Below are positions 9,307 through 17,888 of a stretch of 64,000 nucleotides of DNA, in pieces. The notes beneath the pieces were generated by a model, which had not been told where the DNA came from, made no database searches, and worked only from the letters and a program-made list of their open reading frames with translations. Source of the DNA: Gloeobacter kilaueensis JS1 (lineage in GTDB: Bacteria > Cyanobacteriota > Cyanobacteriia > Gloeobacterales > Gloeobacteraceae); NCBI RefSeq assembly GCF_000484535.1, contig NC_022600.1:496001-560000 (forward strand), read 5' to 3'. The position numbers were made by a program, and so were the translations under genes. Numbering within the stretch: position 1 is the first letter of the stretch; each line of letters starts with the position of its first letter.

Positions 9307-10415
9307 TTCCGATGCTCGATCTGCAGGCCCAGTACTGGGCGCTGGCCGATGAACTGAACGCCGCTGTCCAGCGGACGATGGCCGCCGGCCAGTACATCCT
9401 CGGCCCCGAGGTCAAAAAACTCGAAGCTGATATCGCCCGCTACTGCGGCACCCGCTTCGCTGTAGGCGTCAACTCCGGCACCGACGCGCTCTACCTGGCG
9501 CTGCGCGCCCTGGAGATTGGTCCGGGGGACGAGGTGATCACGACGCCTTTTACTTTTATCGCCACCACCGAGGCGATCGGGGCAGTCGGAGCGACGCCGG
9601 TCTTCGTCGATATCGATCCGCATACGTTCAACCTCGACGTTGCCCAGGTAGAAGCAAAGATCACCCCCCAGACCAGAGCCCTGCTGCCGGTCCACCTCTA
9701 CGGTCAGACCTGCGAGATGGACAGTCTTGTAGCTATTGCCCGCCGCCACGGACTGCGGATCGTCGAGGACTGCGCCCAGGCGATCGGGGCAAGCTGGCGC
9801 GGCCAGGCGGCAGGGGCGCTGGGCGACATCGGCTGCTTCAGCTTTTTTCCGAGCAAGAACCTCGGTTGCTACGGCGACGGCGGTATGGCGGTCACGAGCG
9901 ACCCGGTTCTGGCGGAGCGCATCGAGATCCTGCGCCGCCACGGGGGCAAAAAGAAGTACCACCATACCGAACTCGGGGTAAATAGCCGCCTCGACGAACT
10001 GCAGGCGGCGATCCTCAACGTCAAATTTCCCCACCTCGACGCCTGGAACGCCGCCCGCCGCGAGCGCGCCCGGACGTACAATCAGCTGCTCGCCGGCAGC
10101 GGCATCGCCTGTCCGGGAGAGCTTGCCGATAGCGAATGCGTCTACCACCAGTACACCGTGCGCGTGCCGGATCGCGAGCGGGTGCAGGCCGAGCTGAAGG
10201 CGGCGGGGGTGGCCTCGATGGTGTACTACCCGATTCCCCTGCACCTGCAGGAGGTGCATCGCAACCTGGGCTACGGCGCGGGCGATTTTCCGGTGGCCGA
10301 GCAGGCCGCCCGCGAGGTGCTCTCGCTGCCTATCTATCCGGAGATCAGCTTCGATGAGCAGTCGCTGGTCGCCCAGGCGCTCATCGCCGCCGTTCGCCAA
10401 CCGCTCGCCGTCTAA
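9303..10415 (+). CDS. wbpE: DegT/DnrJ/EryC1 sugar aminotransferase (WbpE-like)
   Basis: The 370-residue PLP enzyme has an N-terminal DLQAQY segment, NSGTDALYLAL around the phosphate site, VEDCAQAIGA with the ring-stacking Asp, and the lysine-bearing FFPSKNLGCYGDGG. These match the WbpE/DegT group that transaminates 3-keto-UDP sugars from glutamate. In the proposed pathway it converts 3-keto-UDP-GlcNAcA to the 3-amino sugar. The gene overlaps the preceding stop by 4 bases and lies about 13 kb from the wbpB/D/I-like genes, so the pathway is split. Confidence 0.87.
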   Translation: MIPMLDLQAQYWALADELNAAVQRTMAAGQYILGPEVKKLEADIARYCGTRFAVGVNSGTDALYLALRALEIGPGDEVITTPFTFIATTEAIGAVGATPVFVDIDPHTFNLDVAQVEAKITPQTRALLPVHLYGQTCEMDSLVAIARRHGLRIVEDCAQAIGASWRGQAAGALGDIGCFSFFPSKNLGCYGDGGMAVTSDPVLAERIEILRRHGGKKKYHHTELGVNSRLDELQAAILNVKFPHLDAWNAARRERARTYNQLLAGSGIACPGELADSECVYHQYTVRVPDRERVQAELKAAGVASMVYYPIPLHLQEVHRNLGYGAGDFPVAEQAAREVLSLPIYPEISFDEQSLVAQALIAAVRQPLAV

Positions 10416-10435
10416 TGTGAGGAGTTTTTTCGATC

Positions 10436-11446
10436 ATGACCAAACACATTTTGATTACCGGGGTGGCGGGCTTTTTGGGCTCCCACCTGGCGGACGCCCT
10501 GCTGGCTCGCGGCCACCGGGTGACAGGCGTCGATAACCTCTCGATGGGCAGCCTCGCCAACATCGCCCACAACATCGATCACCCGCGCTTTCGCTTCCAC
10601 CAGCTCGACATCCTCGATCTGGCCGCCTTTGAGGCGGTGGCGGGCGATATCGACGTGGTCATCCACATGGCCGCCTTCAAGATCCCCCGTTACGGCCATC
10701 GCCTCGACACGCTGCAGATCAACAGCCGAGGCACCGAGTACGCCCTCGAAGTCGCCCGCCGGGCCGGGGCAAAGTTCGTCTTTGCCTCGACCTCGGATGT
10801 CTACGGCAACAACCCCCACGTCCCCTTCAACGAAGAAGACCCGATCGTGCTCGGTTCGAGTGCGGTCGCCCGCTGGGCCTACGCCGCCTCGAAGCTCTAC
10901 GACGAGCACCTCTGCTGGGGCTATCAAGAAAAGTACGACATCCCCTGCACGGTGATCCGGATCTTCGGCTCCTACGGTCCGCGCCACCACCTGAGCTGGT
11001 GGGGTGGTCCCCAGTCGGTGTTTATCGACCAGCTCCTCAAAAACGAACCGATCACCCTCCACGGCGACGGCCTCCAGACCCGCAGCTTCACTTTTGTCGA
11101 GGACACAGTGAGCGGCTTCGTCGCAGCGGCGGAGCGGGCGGAGGCGAACGGCGAGCTGTTTAATGTCGGCGACGACCGCGAGATCGCGATCGTCGATCTG
11201 GCCCGGCTACTGCACGAGCTAATGGGCCGCCCCGGCGAACCGGAACTGCTGTTCATCCCCTACGACCAGATCGCCGGTGGCAGGCGCTACGAGGATGTGC
11301 GCCGCCGCGTGCCGGACAATCGCAAGGCGCGCCGCTTGCTCGGCTTTGACCCGCAGGTGAGCCTCGAAGAGGGGCTGACCCGCACCCTCACCTGGCAGTA
11401 CCAGGTGCGCCGCCAGCAGCGGCAACTGTTGTCCATCCCTTCCTGA
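10436..11446 (+). CDS. NAD-dependent sugar epimerase/dehydratase (extended SDR)
   Basis: A 336-residue extended short-chain dehydrogenase with GVAGFLGSHL near the N-terminus (GxxGxxG NAD site), a Ser-Thr-Ser triad region (FASTSDVYG), and the catalytic YAASK motif. The substrate-binding segment contains RSFTFVEDTV. It belongs with UDP-glucose 4-epimerase/UDP-glucuronate decarboxylase-like proteins; the exact reaction cannot be assigned from sequence alone. It is 20 bases after the aminotransferase and 10 bases before a glycosyltransferase gene, consistent with one operon. Confidence 0.8.
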   Translation: MTKHILITGVAGFLGSHLADALLARGHRVTGVDNLSMGSLANIAHNIDHPRFRFHQLDILDLAAFEAVAGDIDVVIHMAAFKIPRYGHRLDTLQINSRGTEYALEVARRAGAKFVFASTSDVYGNNPHVPFNEEDPIVLGSSAVARWAYAASKLYDEHLCWGYQEKYDIPCTVIRIFGSYGPRHHLSWWGGPQSVFIDQLLKNEPITLHGDGLQTRSFTFVEDTVSGFVAAAERAEANGELFNVGDDREIAIVDLARLLHELMGRPGEPELLFIPYDQIAGGRRYEDVRRRVPDNRKARRLLGFDPQVSLEEGLTRTLTWQYQVRRQQRQLLSIPS

Positions 11447-11456
11447 GGACACGGCC

Positions 11457-12248
11457 TTGAAAATCTACTTCGTCATCCCCGCCTTCAACGAGGCGCAAAA
11501 CGTTCCTTCGCTCCTGCGCAGCATCCAGGGCAAGATGGACGTCCTCGGCCTGCCCTTCCAGATCATCCTGGTCGATGACGGCAGCAGCGACGGCACCGCC
11601 GAGGCAGCCCTCACCAGCGATGCGCCGGTGATTGTCCTGCGCCAGTCCAACCAGGGGCCGGGAGCCGCCTTTCACAATGGCTTCCGCACCGCCTTGATGC
11701 TCGCCGACGACGAGGACCGGATCGTGAGCCTCGAAGCGGACAACACCAGCGACCTGAGCATTCTGCCCGCCCTGCTTGCCCTCATCGATCAGCGCCACGA
11801 CGTTGCCCTCGCCTCGGTCTACGCGCCCGGCGGCGAGATTGTCGGCGCTTCGGCTCTGCGCAAGGTGCTCAGCTGGGGAGCCAACCTGCTATTGATGAGC
11901 GCCCTCGGTACCCGGCAGATCCACACCTACAGCTCCTTTTTTAGAGCCTACCGGCCCGCGATCCTGCGCGCCGCCCTCGACGCCTACGACGAGGATCTGA
12001 TCACCGAGGCAGGCTTTGTCTGCATGGTCGAATTGCTCATCAAGCTGCTCTTTGTCAACGCCCGGATCGCCGAGGTGCCGATGGTCCTCGACAGCCGGAT
12101 GCGCATCGGGGCGAGCAAGATGAAAATTGCCCGCACGATCCGGGGCTATGGCCAGGTGCTCTGGCGCTTCTGGCGCGGTGACTACCAGCCTGAACCGGGT
12201 CTTATCGAACTGCCGGTCCGCTCCACTACCCTGGGACACCGCCCATGA
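11457..12248 (+). CDS. Family 2 glycosyltransferase
   Basis: The 263-residue protein begins with KIYFVIPAFNEAQNV and LVDDGSSDGT, the nucleotide-binding motifs of GT-A fold family 2 enzymes, and has SLEADNTSDL in place of the usual DADGQ metal motif. It lacks membrane helices apart from a weak hydrophobic stretch near residue 145. The start is TTG at 11457; no in-frame ATG precedes the conserved motif. Its end overlaps the FAD enzyme gene by 4 bases, so the two are probably coupled. Confidence 0.8.
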   Translation: MKIYFVIPAFNEAQNVPSLLRSIQGKMDVLGLPFQIILVDDGSSDGTAEAALTSDAPVIVLRQSNQGPGAAFHNGFRTALMLADDEDRIVSLEADNTSDLSILPALLALIDQRHDVALASVYAPGGEIVGASALRKVLSWGANLLLMSALGTRQIHTYSSFFRAYRPAILRAALDAYDEDLITEAGFVCMVELLIKLLFVNARIAEVPMVLDSRMRIGASKMKIARTIRGYGQVLWRFWRGDYQPEPGLIELPVRSTTLGHRP

Positions 12249-13591
12249 GAACTTCTTCTGATACGCCGGTGGCGATTATCGGCGGCGGCATTCTTGGCCT
12301 TTCTTTGGGTTGGCAATTGACCCGCTCCGGGGTAAAGGTGCAGATCTTCGAGCGCGACCGGACCCTGGGCGGTCTGGCGGCTTCGATGGATCTGGACGGC
12401 CTGCAGGTGGACCGCTTCTACCACGTCATCCTGCCCACCGACCGGCACGTGATCGACCTGGCGACAGAACTGGGCGTGGAGGAGCGGCTGCAGTTTCGCA
12501 ACACCAAAGTCGGCTACTTCGATCAAGGCCAGATGTACTCGCTCAGCTCACTGGTCGAATTTTTGCGCTTCAAGCCTTTGAGCCTCGTCGAGCGGCTGCG
12601 GCTCGCGGCCTTTGTGCTCTACTGCCAGCGGCTCACAGGCTGGCAAGCCCTCGATCGCATTGCGCTGGAGCAGTGGCTGGTCCGGCTGTGCGGCCAGAGC
12701 CTCTACCAGAAGATGTGGCTGCCCTTGCTGAAGTCAAAGTTCGACGACGACCCCAGCCACCTGCCCGCCACCTACCTCTGGGCGCGCACCCGCCGGATGT
12801 CCTCCAACCGCGACAGCTCCGCCGCCCGCGAGAGCATGGGCTGTCTGGTCGGTGGCTATCAGGTGCTCGCCGACGCCCTGGCAGAGGCGATCCGCTCGGC
12901 GGGCGGTGAGATTTTCACCGGTGTGAAAGTCAAAGAACTCGCCTGCGAGGCGGGACGGGTGACGGGCCTGCGCACCGACGCCGGTTCTTTTGCCTGCCGC
13001 TCAGTGATCTCGACCCTGTTGCCCGAGTACCTGCAGCCGCTTTTGCCCGGCAGCGTCCGCCTCGAACCCCAGCGCTACCTGGGGATTGTCTGCCTGGTGT
13101 TGAAACTGAGCGCCAGTGTCAGCCCCTACTACACGGTGAACATCACCGACCGCTCGATCCCGTTTACGACCGTCGTCGAGACCTCGCGGGTGATTGGCTC
13201 CGAGAACCTGGGGGGCCACAGCCTGCTCTACGTGCCGAAGTACGTCGCCCCCGACAGCCCCTACTTCGATCGCAGCGACGAGCAGATCCAGGCCGAATTT
13301 TTGCACCACCTGGGGCGGATGTTCCCGGACTTCCGGCCCGAGCAGATCGTCACAAGCCGGGTGATGCGCGCTCGGGCGATCGAACCGGTGCATGAACTGG
13401 AGGCGGGCTTGCGGGTGGAATCGGTGTACGCTCCCCTACCGGGCCTCTACCAGACCAGCACCGCCCAGATCTACCCGGCCCTCGTCAACTGCGAGGCGGT
13501 GATCGCCCTGGCAGAAAACGTCTTCGAGCGCCTGCGGCCCGATCTGGTTCTTTCCAACACCTCTTTTCAGGAAGCTTCCCATGTCCGATAA
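12245..13591 (+). CDS. FAD-dependent oxidoreductase of the amine-oxidase / UDP-galactopyranose mutase-like group
   Basis: The 448-residue protein opens with the dinucleotide-binding motif IIGGGILGLSLGW, then RTLGGLAAS as in protoporphyrinogen-oxidase-like flavoproteins, and a C-terminal segment IYPALVNCEAVI near the FAD site. Relatives are common between family 2 glycosyltransferase genes in polysaccharide loci, and their reaction is not established. It overlaps the upstream glycosyltransferase (4 bases) and the downstream GT2-GtrA gene (11 bases). Its substrate may be a lipid-linked or nucleotide sugar, which is inference. Confidence 0.75.
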   Translation: MRTSSDTPVAIIGGGILGLSLGWQLTRSGVKVQIFERDRTLGGLAASMDLDGLQVDRFYHVILPTDRHVIDLATELGVEERLQFRNTKVGYFDQGQMYSLSSLVEFLRFKPLSLVERLRLAAFVLYCQRLTGWQALDRIALEQWLVRLCGQSLYQKMWLPLLKSKFDDDPSHLPATYLWARTRRMSSNRDSSAARESMGCLVGGYQVLADALAEAIRSAGGEIFTGVKVKELACEAGRVTGLRTDAGSFACRSVISTLLPEYLQPLLPGSVRLEPQRYLGIVCLVLKLSASVSPYYTVNITDRSIPFTTVVETSRVIGSENLGGHSLLYVPKYVAPDSPYFDRSDEQIQAEFLHHLGRMFPDFRPEQIVTSRVMRARAIEPVHELEAGLRVESVYAPLPGLYQTSTAQIYPALVNCEAVIALAENVFERLRPDLVLSNTSFQEASHVR

Positions 13592-14771
13592 GTCCGTTGC
13601 CCGCTCCGTCTCGCTCGTGCTGCCCACCTACAACGAGGCGGCCAACCTCGAGCGGATGATCGCCCGCCTCGATGCGCTACTCAAAGAAAGTGGCCGCCCC
13701 TACGAGATCATCGTCGTCGATGACGACAGTCCTGACCGCACCTGGGAACTGGCTGAGCAGCTGGGGCGCGAGCGCTTTGCCCAGTTGCGGGTCGTGCGCC
13801 GCGTGGGCGAGCGGGGACTGGCAACCGCCGTCCTGCGCGGCTGGGAAGTTGCCAGTGGTGACATCCTGACGGTGATGGACGCCGACGGTCAGCATCCGCA
13901 CCTGACGCTGCTGGAATTGCTCGACGCCGTGGAGGCGGGAGCGGATATCGCCGTCGGTTCCCGGCACGTCAGCGGGGGCGGGGTGAGCGACTGGAGCGCT
14001 GTGCGCCGCTTTCTTTCGCGCGGTGCTCAATTTATTGGCCTGGTGCTCGCCCCCTCGGTGGTGCGCCGGGTGAGCGATCCGATGTCGGGCTTTTTTGCCC
14101 TGCGCCGTTCGGTGATCGAGGGGCGGACCCTCGATCCGGTAGGTTACAAGATCCTGCTGGAGGTGCTGGGCCGGGGCCGCTACCGGACGCTCGAAGAAAT
14201 CGGTTACGTCTTTCTGGAGCGCGAGGGGGGCGACAGCAAGGTCAGCGCCCGGCTCTACTGGGAGTACCTGCTGCATCTGGTGCGCCTCAGCCGCCAGACC
14301 GGCGATCTGCAGCGCTTCTTGCGCTTTGGCCTAGTGGGCGTCTCCGGCGTGCTGGTCAATCTCGCGGCCCTCTGGTTTTTCAAAGAAGTCGAGGCGTTGC
14401 CTCTGTGGCTGGCCGGGTGTCTGGCGGTCGAAATGGCGATCGTGAGCAACTTTGTTCTCAACGATGCCTGGACCTTCCGCAGCGAGGCCGAGCGTGCCCC
14501 CGGCCTTCAGCCGTGGCTGGGCCGCCTGTGGCGCTTCAACGTCATCTGCGGCGTCGGAGCTGTAATCAACGTCGCCTGCCTGCTCCTGCTCACCAATCTG
14601 CTGGGACTCTATTATCTGGTAGCTCAGCTGGTGGCCGTCGCTGTGAGCACCCTCTGGAACTACACGCTGAACGCGACCCTCAACTGGCAGGCCGAGGCGG
14701 GGGTGCCCCTCTCGCAGTTGCCAGGGCGGCTGCGCCGCCGGGTGGCGTTGGTGCTGAGCGGCAAAAGTTAG
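13581..14771 (+). CDS. Polyprenyl-phosphate glycosyltransferase fused to a GtrA-like domain
   Basis: A 396-residue two-domain protein. Residues ~8-235 form a family 2 dolichyl-phosphate-mannose-synthase-like domain with LPTYNEAANLERM, VDDDSPDRT, MDADGQHP and SDPMSGFFALRR. Residues ~245-380 form a four-helix GtrA-like domain beginning RFGLVGVSGVLVN. The first would load a sugar onto a polyprenyl phosphate and the second may help flip it; GT-C enzymes such as those at 2568 and 14960 would then use it outside (inference). The start overlaps the FAD gene by 11 bases. Confidence 0.87.
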   Translation: MSDKSVARSVSLVLPTYNEAANLERMIARLDALLKESGRPYEIIVVDDDSPDRTWELAEQLGRERFAQLRVVRRVGERGLATAVLRGWEVASGDILTVMDADGQHPHLTLLELLDAVEAGADIAVGSRHVSGGGVSDWSAVRRFLSRGAQFIGLVLAPSVVRRVSDPMSGFFALRRSVIEGRTLDPVGYKILLEVLGRGRYRTLEEIGYVFLEREGGDSKVSARLYWEYLLHLVRLSRQTGDLQRFLRFGLVGVSGVLVNLAALWFFKEVEALPLWLAGCLAVEMAIVSNFVLNDAWTFRSEAERAPGLQPWLGRLWRFNVICGVGAVINVACLLLLTNLLGLYYLVAQLVAVAVSTLWNYTLNATLNWQAEAGVPLSQLPGRLRRRVALVLSGKS

Positions 14772-14772
14772 A

Positions 14773-14915
14773 CCGCCCCCACCCCTCCACACCCCCCCTG
14801 CCCCCCGCTCTCCTCCTCCTGCCCCCCGAATGGGGGGCTGCCCCGCCGGGCAGAGGAGAAGAGGGGGGGTTCACTGTAACTGGGCTGCAGGTGGGATGGG
14901 TGAAGTCAGTTGCAG
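14773..14915. repeat. GC-rich dispersed palindromic repeat, copy A
   Basis: This C-run then G-run segment recurs at 58087-58209 almost base for base: both copies share CACCCCTCCACACCCCCC, a TCTCCTCC arm, GGGCAGAGGAGAAGAG, TTCACTGTAACTGGGCTGCA and TGAAGTCAGTTGCAG. Copy A carries about 22 extra bases (around 14818-14840) that form their own small hairpin. The segment folds into a long stem of TCTCCTC and GAGGAGA arms. It lies in the 188-base gap between two polysaccharide genes and has no gene of its own. Confidence 0.85.
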
Positions 14916-14959
14916 GCTTGTCTTCCCTTGTGGGAGAGGGCTAATCAGGAGACGACTTT

Positions 14960-16813
14960 ATGCAACTTTCTCGAAAACCTCTCGATCTGGCAGGTTACAT
15001 CGCCCTCGCCGCCGTCGGCTTCTACTGCATCTTTCAGTTGCCCTTCGGCTTTGCCGCCACGGTGCCGGTCGTCTCAGATTCGTATATCTTTGGCTTCAAC
15101 AACCGGGTGGCGGTGCTCAGCACCGTGGGCATCGTCGCCGTCCTCACCCTCTTGCGGCGCTACCTCAAAATTGCCGACTGGCTGGTTCTGCCGCTCTTCG
15201 GTGAAAAAACTGCGTCCTCCCAGCCGCTGGACCGCCGGTGGCTGGTGGGCTTCGTGCTCGCGAGCACCCTTGCCACTCTGGCGGTTTACCTGTTCGTCCA
15301 CGACGGCTACTTCGGCGAATCGGGCTACATCCTCAAACGAATGGACCTGCTCCTGCACTACGGCAGGCTGCCCTACAAAGATTTCGAGTTCGCCTACGGT
15401 CCGGCTCTTTTGTACCTGCCGGCGGGTTTTGCCAGTGCGCTCGCCGGGGTGGGCCTGGCGCTGCGCCCGAGCTACTACCTGTTTTTTGCCCTCACCAACG
15501 CGCTCTGCCTCGCGGCCCTCTTCTTTGTCGTGGATCAGGCCGACATCGCTAAAAAACACAAGGCTCTGATTTTTGCCCTCGTCGCCCTTGCGGCCCTGCC
15601 GGTTTTCAGTCTCGCCATCAACGGCTGGGCGCGGCACCTGACGCCCTATGCAAGTGTGATCGCCCTCTGGGTGTGGAGTGGCAAAAACAGTCCCTCGGTT
15701 GCAAAGCTGGCGCTGTTGGGGGCAGCGGCGAGCCTGCTCAATCTGGCGATCTCGCCGGAAGTGGGGGTGGCCTTCAGCGCGGCGCTGGCATTCTATCTCG
15801 TCGTGTTGAGCCTGACGGTCCACCGCCGGTTCATCCTCAATCTGCTGGTGCATCTCGTCTCGCTGCCGCTGTTTCTGTGGCTCATCTCACCCGATTACCT
15901 GCAGTCGGTCTTCAACTTTTTAGGCGGCGGCTACAACTTCCCGGTCGTCCCGGCGCTGCACATTCTGCTCTATCTACTCAGCTTCTTTGTGCTGCTGCCC
16001 AACTTGATCGGGGGGGTGCTGGACCGCAGCCGTCCGGACCGGCCCCTCGTCGCCGGATTGATCGTGCTCTGCCTGGCGATGCTCCCCGGTGCGCTCGGTC
16101 GCTGCGATTTCTGGCATGTGACGCTCTACGGCATCGGCGTGTTTTTGCTGACGCTGTTGGGCCTCGCAAAAGCGAGCGAGCAGGGGCGCATCCCGCGCCT
16201 GGCATTCTCCGGCTACGCTCTCGGTTACGCCCTCATCCTGGCGCTCGTGATCCGGGTCTTCGATGTCTACCCCTACCGCTACCTGCTTGCCAACGACCTC
16301 TACGCCCACGCCTACACGCTGTTGGGGCCGGAGCGCAGCCTGGCACTGGCGGGTAAGCGTCCCGCCCTCGCCGCTAAACTCCATAGCAAGTTTGCCCAGA
16401 TCGCCCACGCACCGGATTTCAGCAAACTGGACCCCTACGGGCCGATGCTTGCCCCCGTCGAGGTGAGTGCGCCCCTGGAGCGCTACTTAAAAGCCACAGG
16501 CAAGTTCCTCCCCGAGTACTACCCCGACAACCAGGGCATCTACTCGGACGCCCAGATCGCCCGCAAGCTCCAGGATGTGGAAAGCAGCCCCTACGTCCTT
16601 GTTCCTGCCCAGCCTGCGGTCTCGGGCGACTACGGTCGCGAGCGCCAGGCGTACCTGAGCCGCTATTTTCTCTACCCGTTTCGCCTGCCCCAGGTGCGCG
16701 ACAGCCTCAGCCTCGACGAGCGGCTGCAGGCTTATCTGACGGCCCACTTCCACAAAATTACCGAAGTCGAAGGCTACGTCCTCCTTGGGCGCAACAACAC
16801 CTCTGTCACCTGA
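14960..16813 (+). CDS. Polytopic membrane protein, GT-C-like, paralogue of the 2568 gene
   Basis: The 617-residue protein has about a dozen hydrophobic segments, a first outer loop with ESGYILKRMDLL then YGRLPYKDFEFAYG, and a soluble C-terminal domain of about 150 residues. This plan repeats that of the protein at 2568 (there DGQLLYRDIQSYY), so the two are probably distant paralogues. No donor or acceptor can be assigned. It follows the dispersed repeat and ends just upstream of a family 2 glycosyltransferase gene. Confidence 0.7.
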   Translation: MQLSRKPLDLAGYIALAAVGFYCIFQLPFGFAATVPVVSDSYIFGFNNRVAVLSTVGIVAVLTLLRRYLKIADWLVLPLFGEKTASSQPLDRRWLVGFVLASTLATLAVYLFVHDGYFGESGYILKRMDLLLHYGRLPYKDFEFAYGPALLYLPAGFASALAGVGLALRPSYYLFFALTNALCLAALFFVVDQADIAKKHKALIFALVALAALPVFSLAINGWARHLTPYASVIALWVWSGKNSPSVAKLALLGAAASLLNLAISPEVGVAFSAALAFYLVVLSLTVHRRFILNLLVHLVSLPLFLWLISPDYLQSVFNFLGGGYNFPVVPALHILLYLLSFFVLLPNLIGGVLDRSRPDRPLVAGLIVLCLAMLPGALGRCDFWHVTLYGIGVFLLTLLGLAKASEQGRIPRLAFSGYALGYALILALVIRVFDVYPYRYLLANDLYAHAYTLLGPERSLALAGKRPALAAKLHSKFAQIAHAPDFSKLDPYGPMLAPVEVSAPLERYLKATGKFLPEYYPDNQGIYSDAQIARKLQDVESSPYVLVPAQPAVSGDYGRERQAYLSRYFLYPFRLPQVRDSLSLDERLQAYLTAHFHKITEVEGYVLLGRNNTSVT

Positions 16814-16832
16814 ATCTGTGGAGTCTACCTGT

Positions 16833-17888
16833 ATGCAAGCGCTCGTATCGGCGATCCTCCCCGCCTACAACGCCGAAGCGTTTATCGCCCGCACCCTCGA
16901 TTCGGTACTGGGCCAGACCCACCGCGAGCTGGAGGTGATCGTCGTCGATGACGGCTCCCGCGATCGCACCCCGGCCATCGTCGAAGCATACTGCCGCCGC
17001 GATGCTCGGGTGGTGCTGCTGCAGCAAAAAAACGCCGGGGTGTCGGCGGCCCGCAACCTGGCGATTGCCCACGCCCAGGGCGCATTCATCGCCCCGATCG
17101 ATGCCGACGATCTCTGGTATCCCCAAAAGATCGAAAAGCAACTGCGCCGCTTCGGTGAGGCGAACAAAGCGGTCGGCCTGGTCTATACCTGGACGGCGAT
17201 GATCGATGAGACCGACGCCCTTACCGGGCGCTGGAGCGCCTGTCCCCTGGAGGGCAATGTCTGGTTGCCGCTGGTCTACCACAACTTCATCGGCAACGCC
17301 AGCGTACCCCTCATCCGCCGCGAGTGTCTGGAAGCGGTCGGCCCCTACAACTTGAAGCTCAAGATCGATAACACCCAGGGAGCCGAGGACTGGGATCTCT
17401 ACCTGCGCATCGCCGAGCGCTACCCTTTTGCCCTGGTGCCCGAATTTTTAACCGGCTACCGCCAGTTGCGCGGCAGCATGTCCCGCAACTACCGGGCGAT
17501 GGAGACGTTTGTCCGACTGGTGCTCGAAGGGGTGCGCGAGCGGCAGCCGGGGGTGCCCGAGCGGCTCCTGCGCTGGGCAATCGCCGATCTGTACTTTAAC
17601 TTTGCCAAGTCGAACCGGCAGGCGAACGATTACCGCGCCAGCCTCGGCTGGCTGGTGCGCTCGGCCCTCGCCGATCCAGCCCTGCTCGCGCGGCGCAGCT
17701 ATTACCGGCAGTTGGCGGCGGACCTGCTGCGGCTGCGGAGCAACCAGAACGCGCCGGAGGTGCCGCAGGCCGCCAGCCTGGACCTCGCCGAGTTGCACCA
17801 GAAGGTCCGCTCGGCGAGGCGGGGCAGGGGTGACCTGCAGGCGGTGCGCCTGCAGAAGCTGGCGCTTACTTCGGGGCGAGCAACTTGA
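16833..17888 (+). CDS. Family 2 glycosyltransferase
   Basis: The 351-residue protein carries SAILPAYNAEAFI, VVDDGSRDRT, a metal-binding DADDLW and a downstream GAEDWDLYLRI segment with the acidic ED pair, all typical of GT-A family 2 enzymes. The ATG at 16833 is preceded by a TGTGGAG ribosome-binding sequence; an upstream in-frame start would overlap the previous gene. Its last 23 bases overlap, tail to tail, the end of the convergent G8 protein gene. Confidence 0.85.
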   Translation: MQALVSAILPAYNAEAFIARTLDSVLGQTHRELEVIVVDDGSRDRTPAIVEAYCRRDARVVLLQQKNAGVSAARNLAIAHAQGAFIAPIDADDLWYPQKIEKQLRRFGEANKAVGLVYTWTAMIDETDALTGRWSACPLEGNVWLPLVYHNFIGNASVPLIRRECLEAVGPYNLKLKIDNTQGAEDWDLYLRIAERYPFALVPEFLTGYRQLRGSMSRNYRAMETFVRLVLEGVRERQPGVPERLLRWAIADLYFNFAKSNRQANDYRASLGWLVRSALADPALLARRSYYRQLAADLLRLRSNQNAPEVPQAASLDLAELHQKVRSARRGRGDLQAVRLQKLALTSGRAT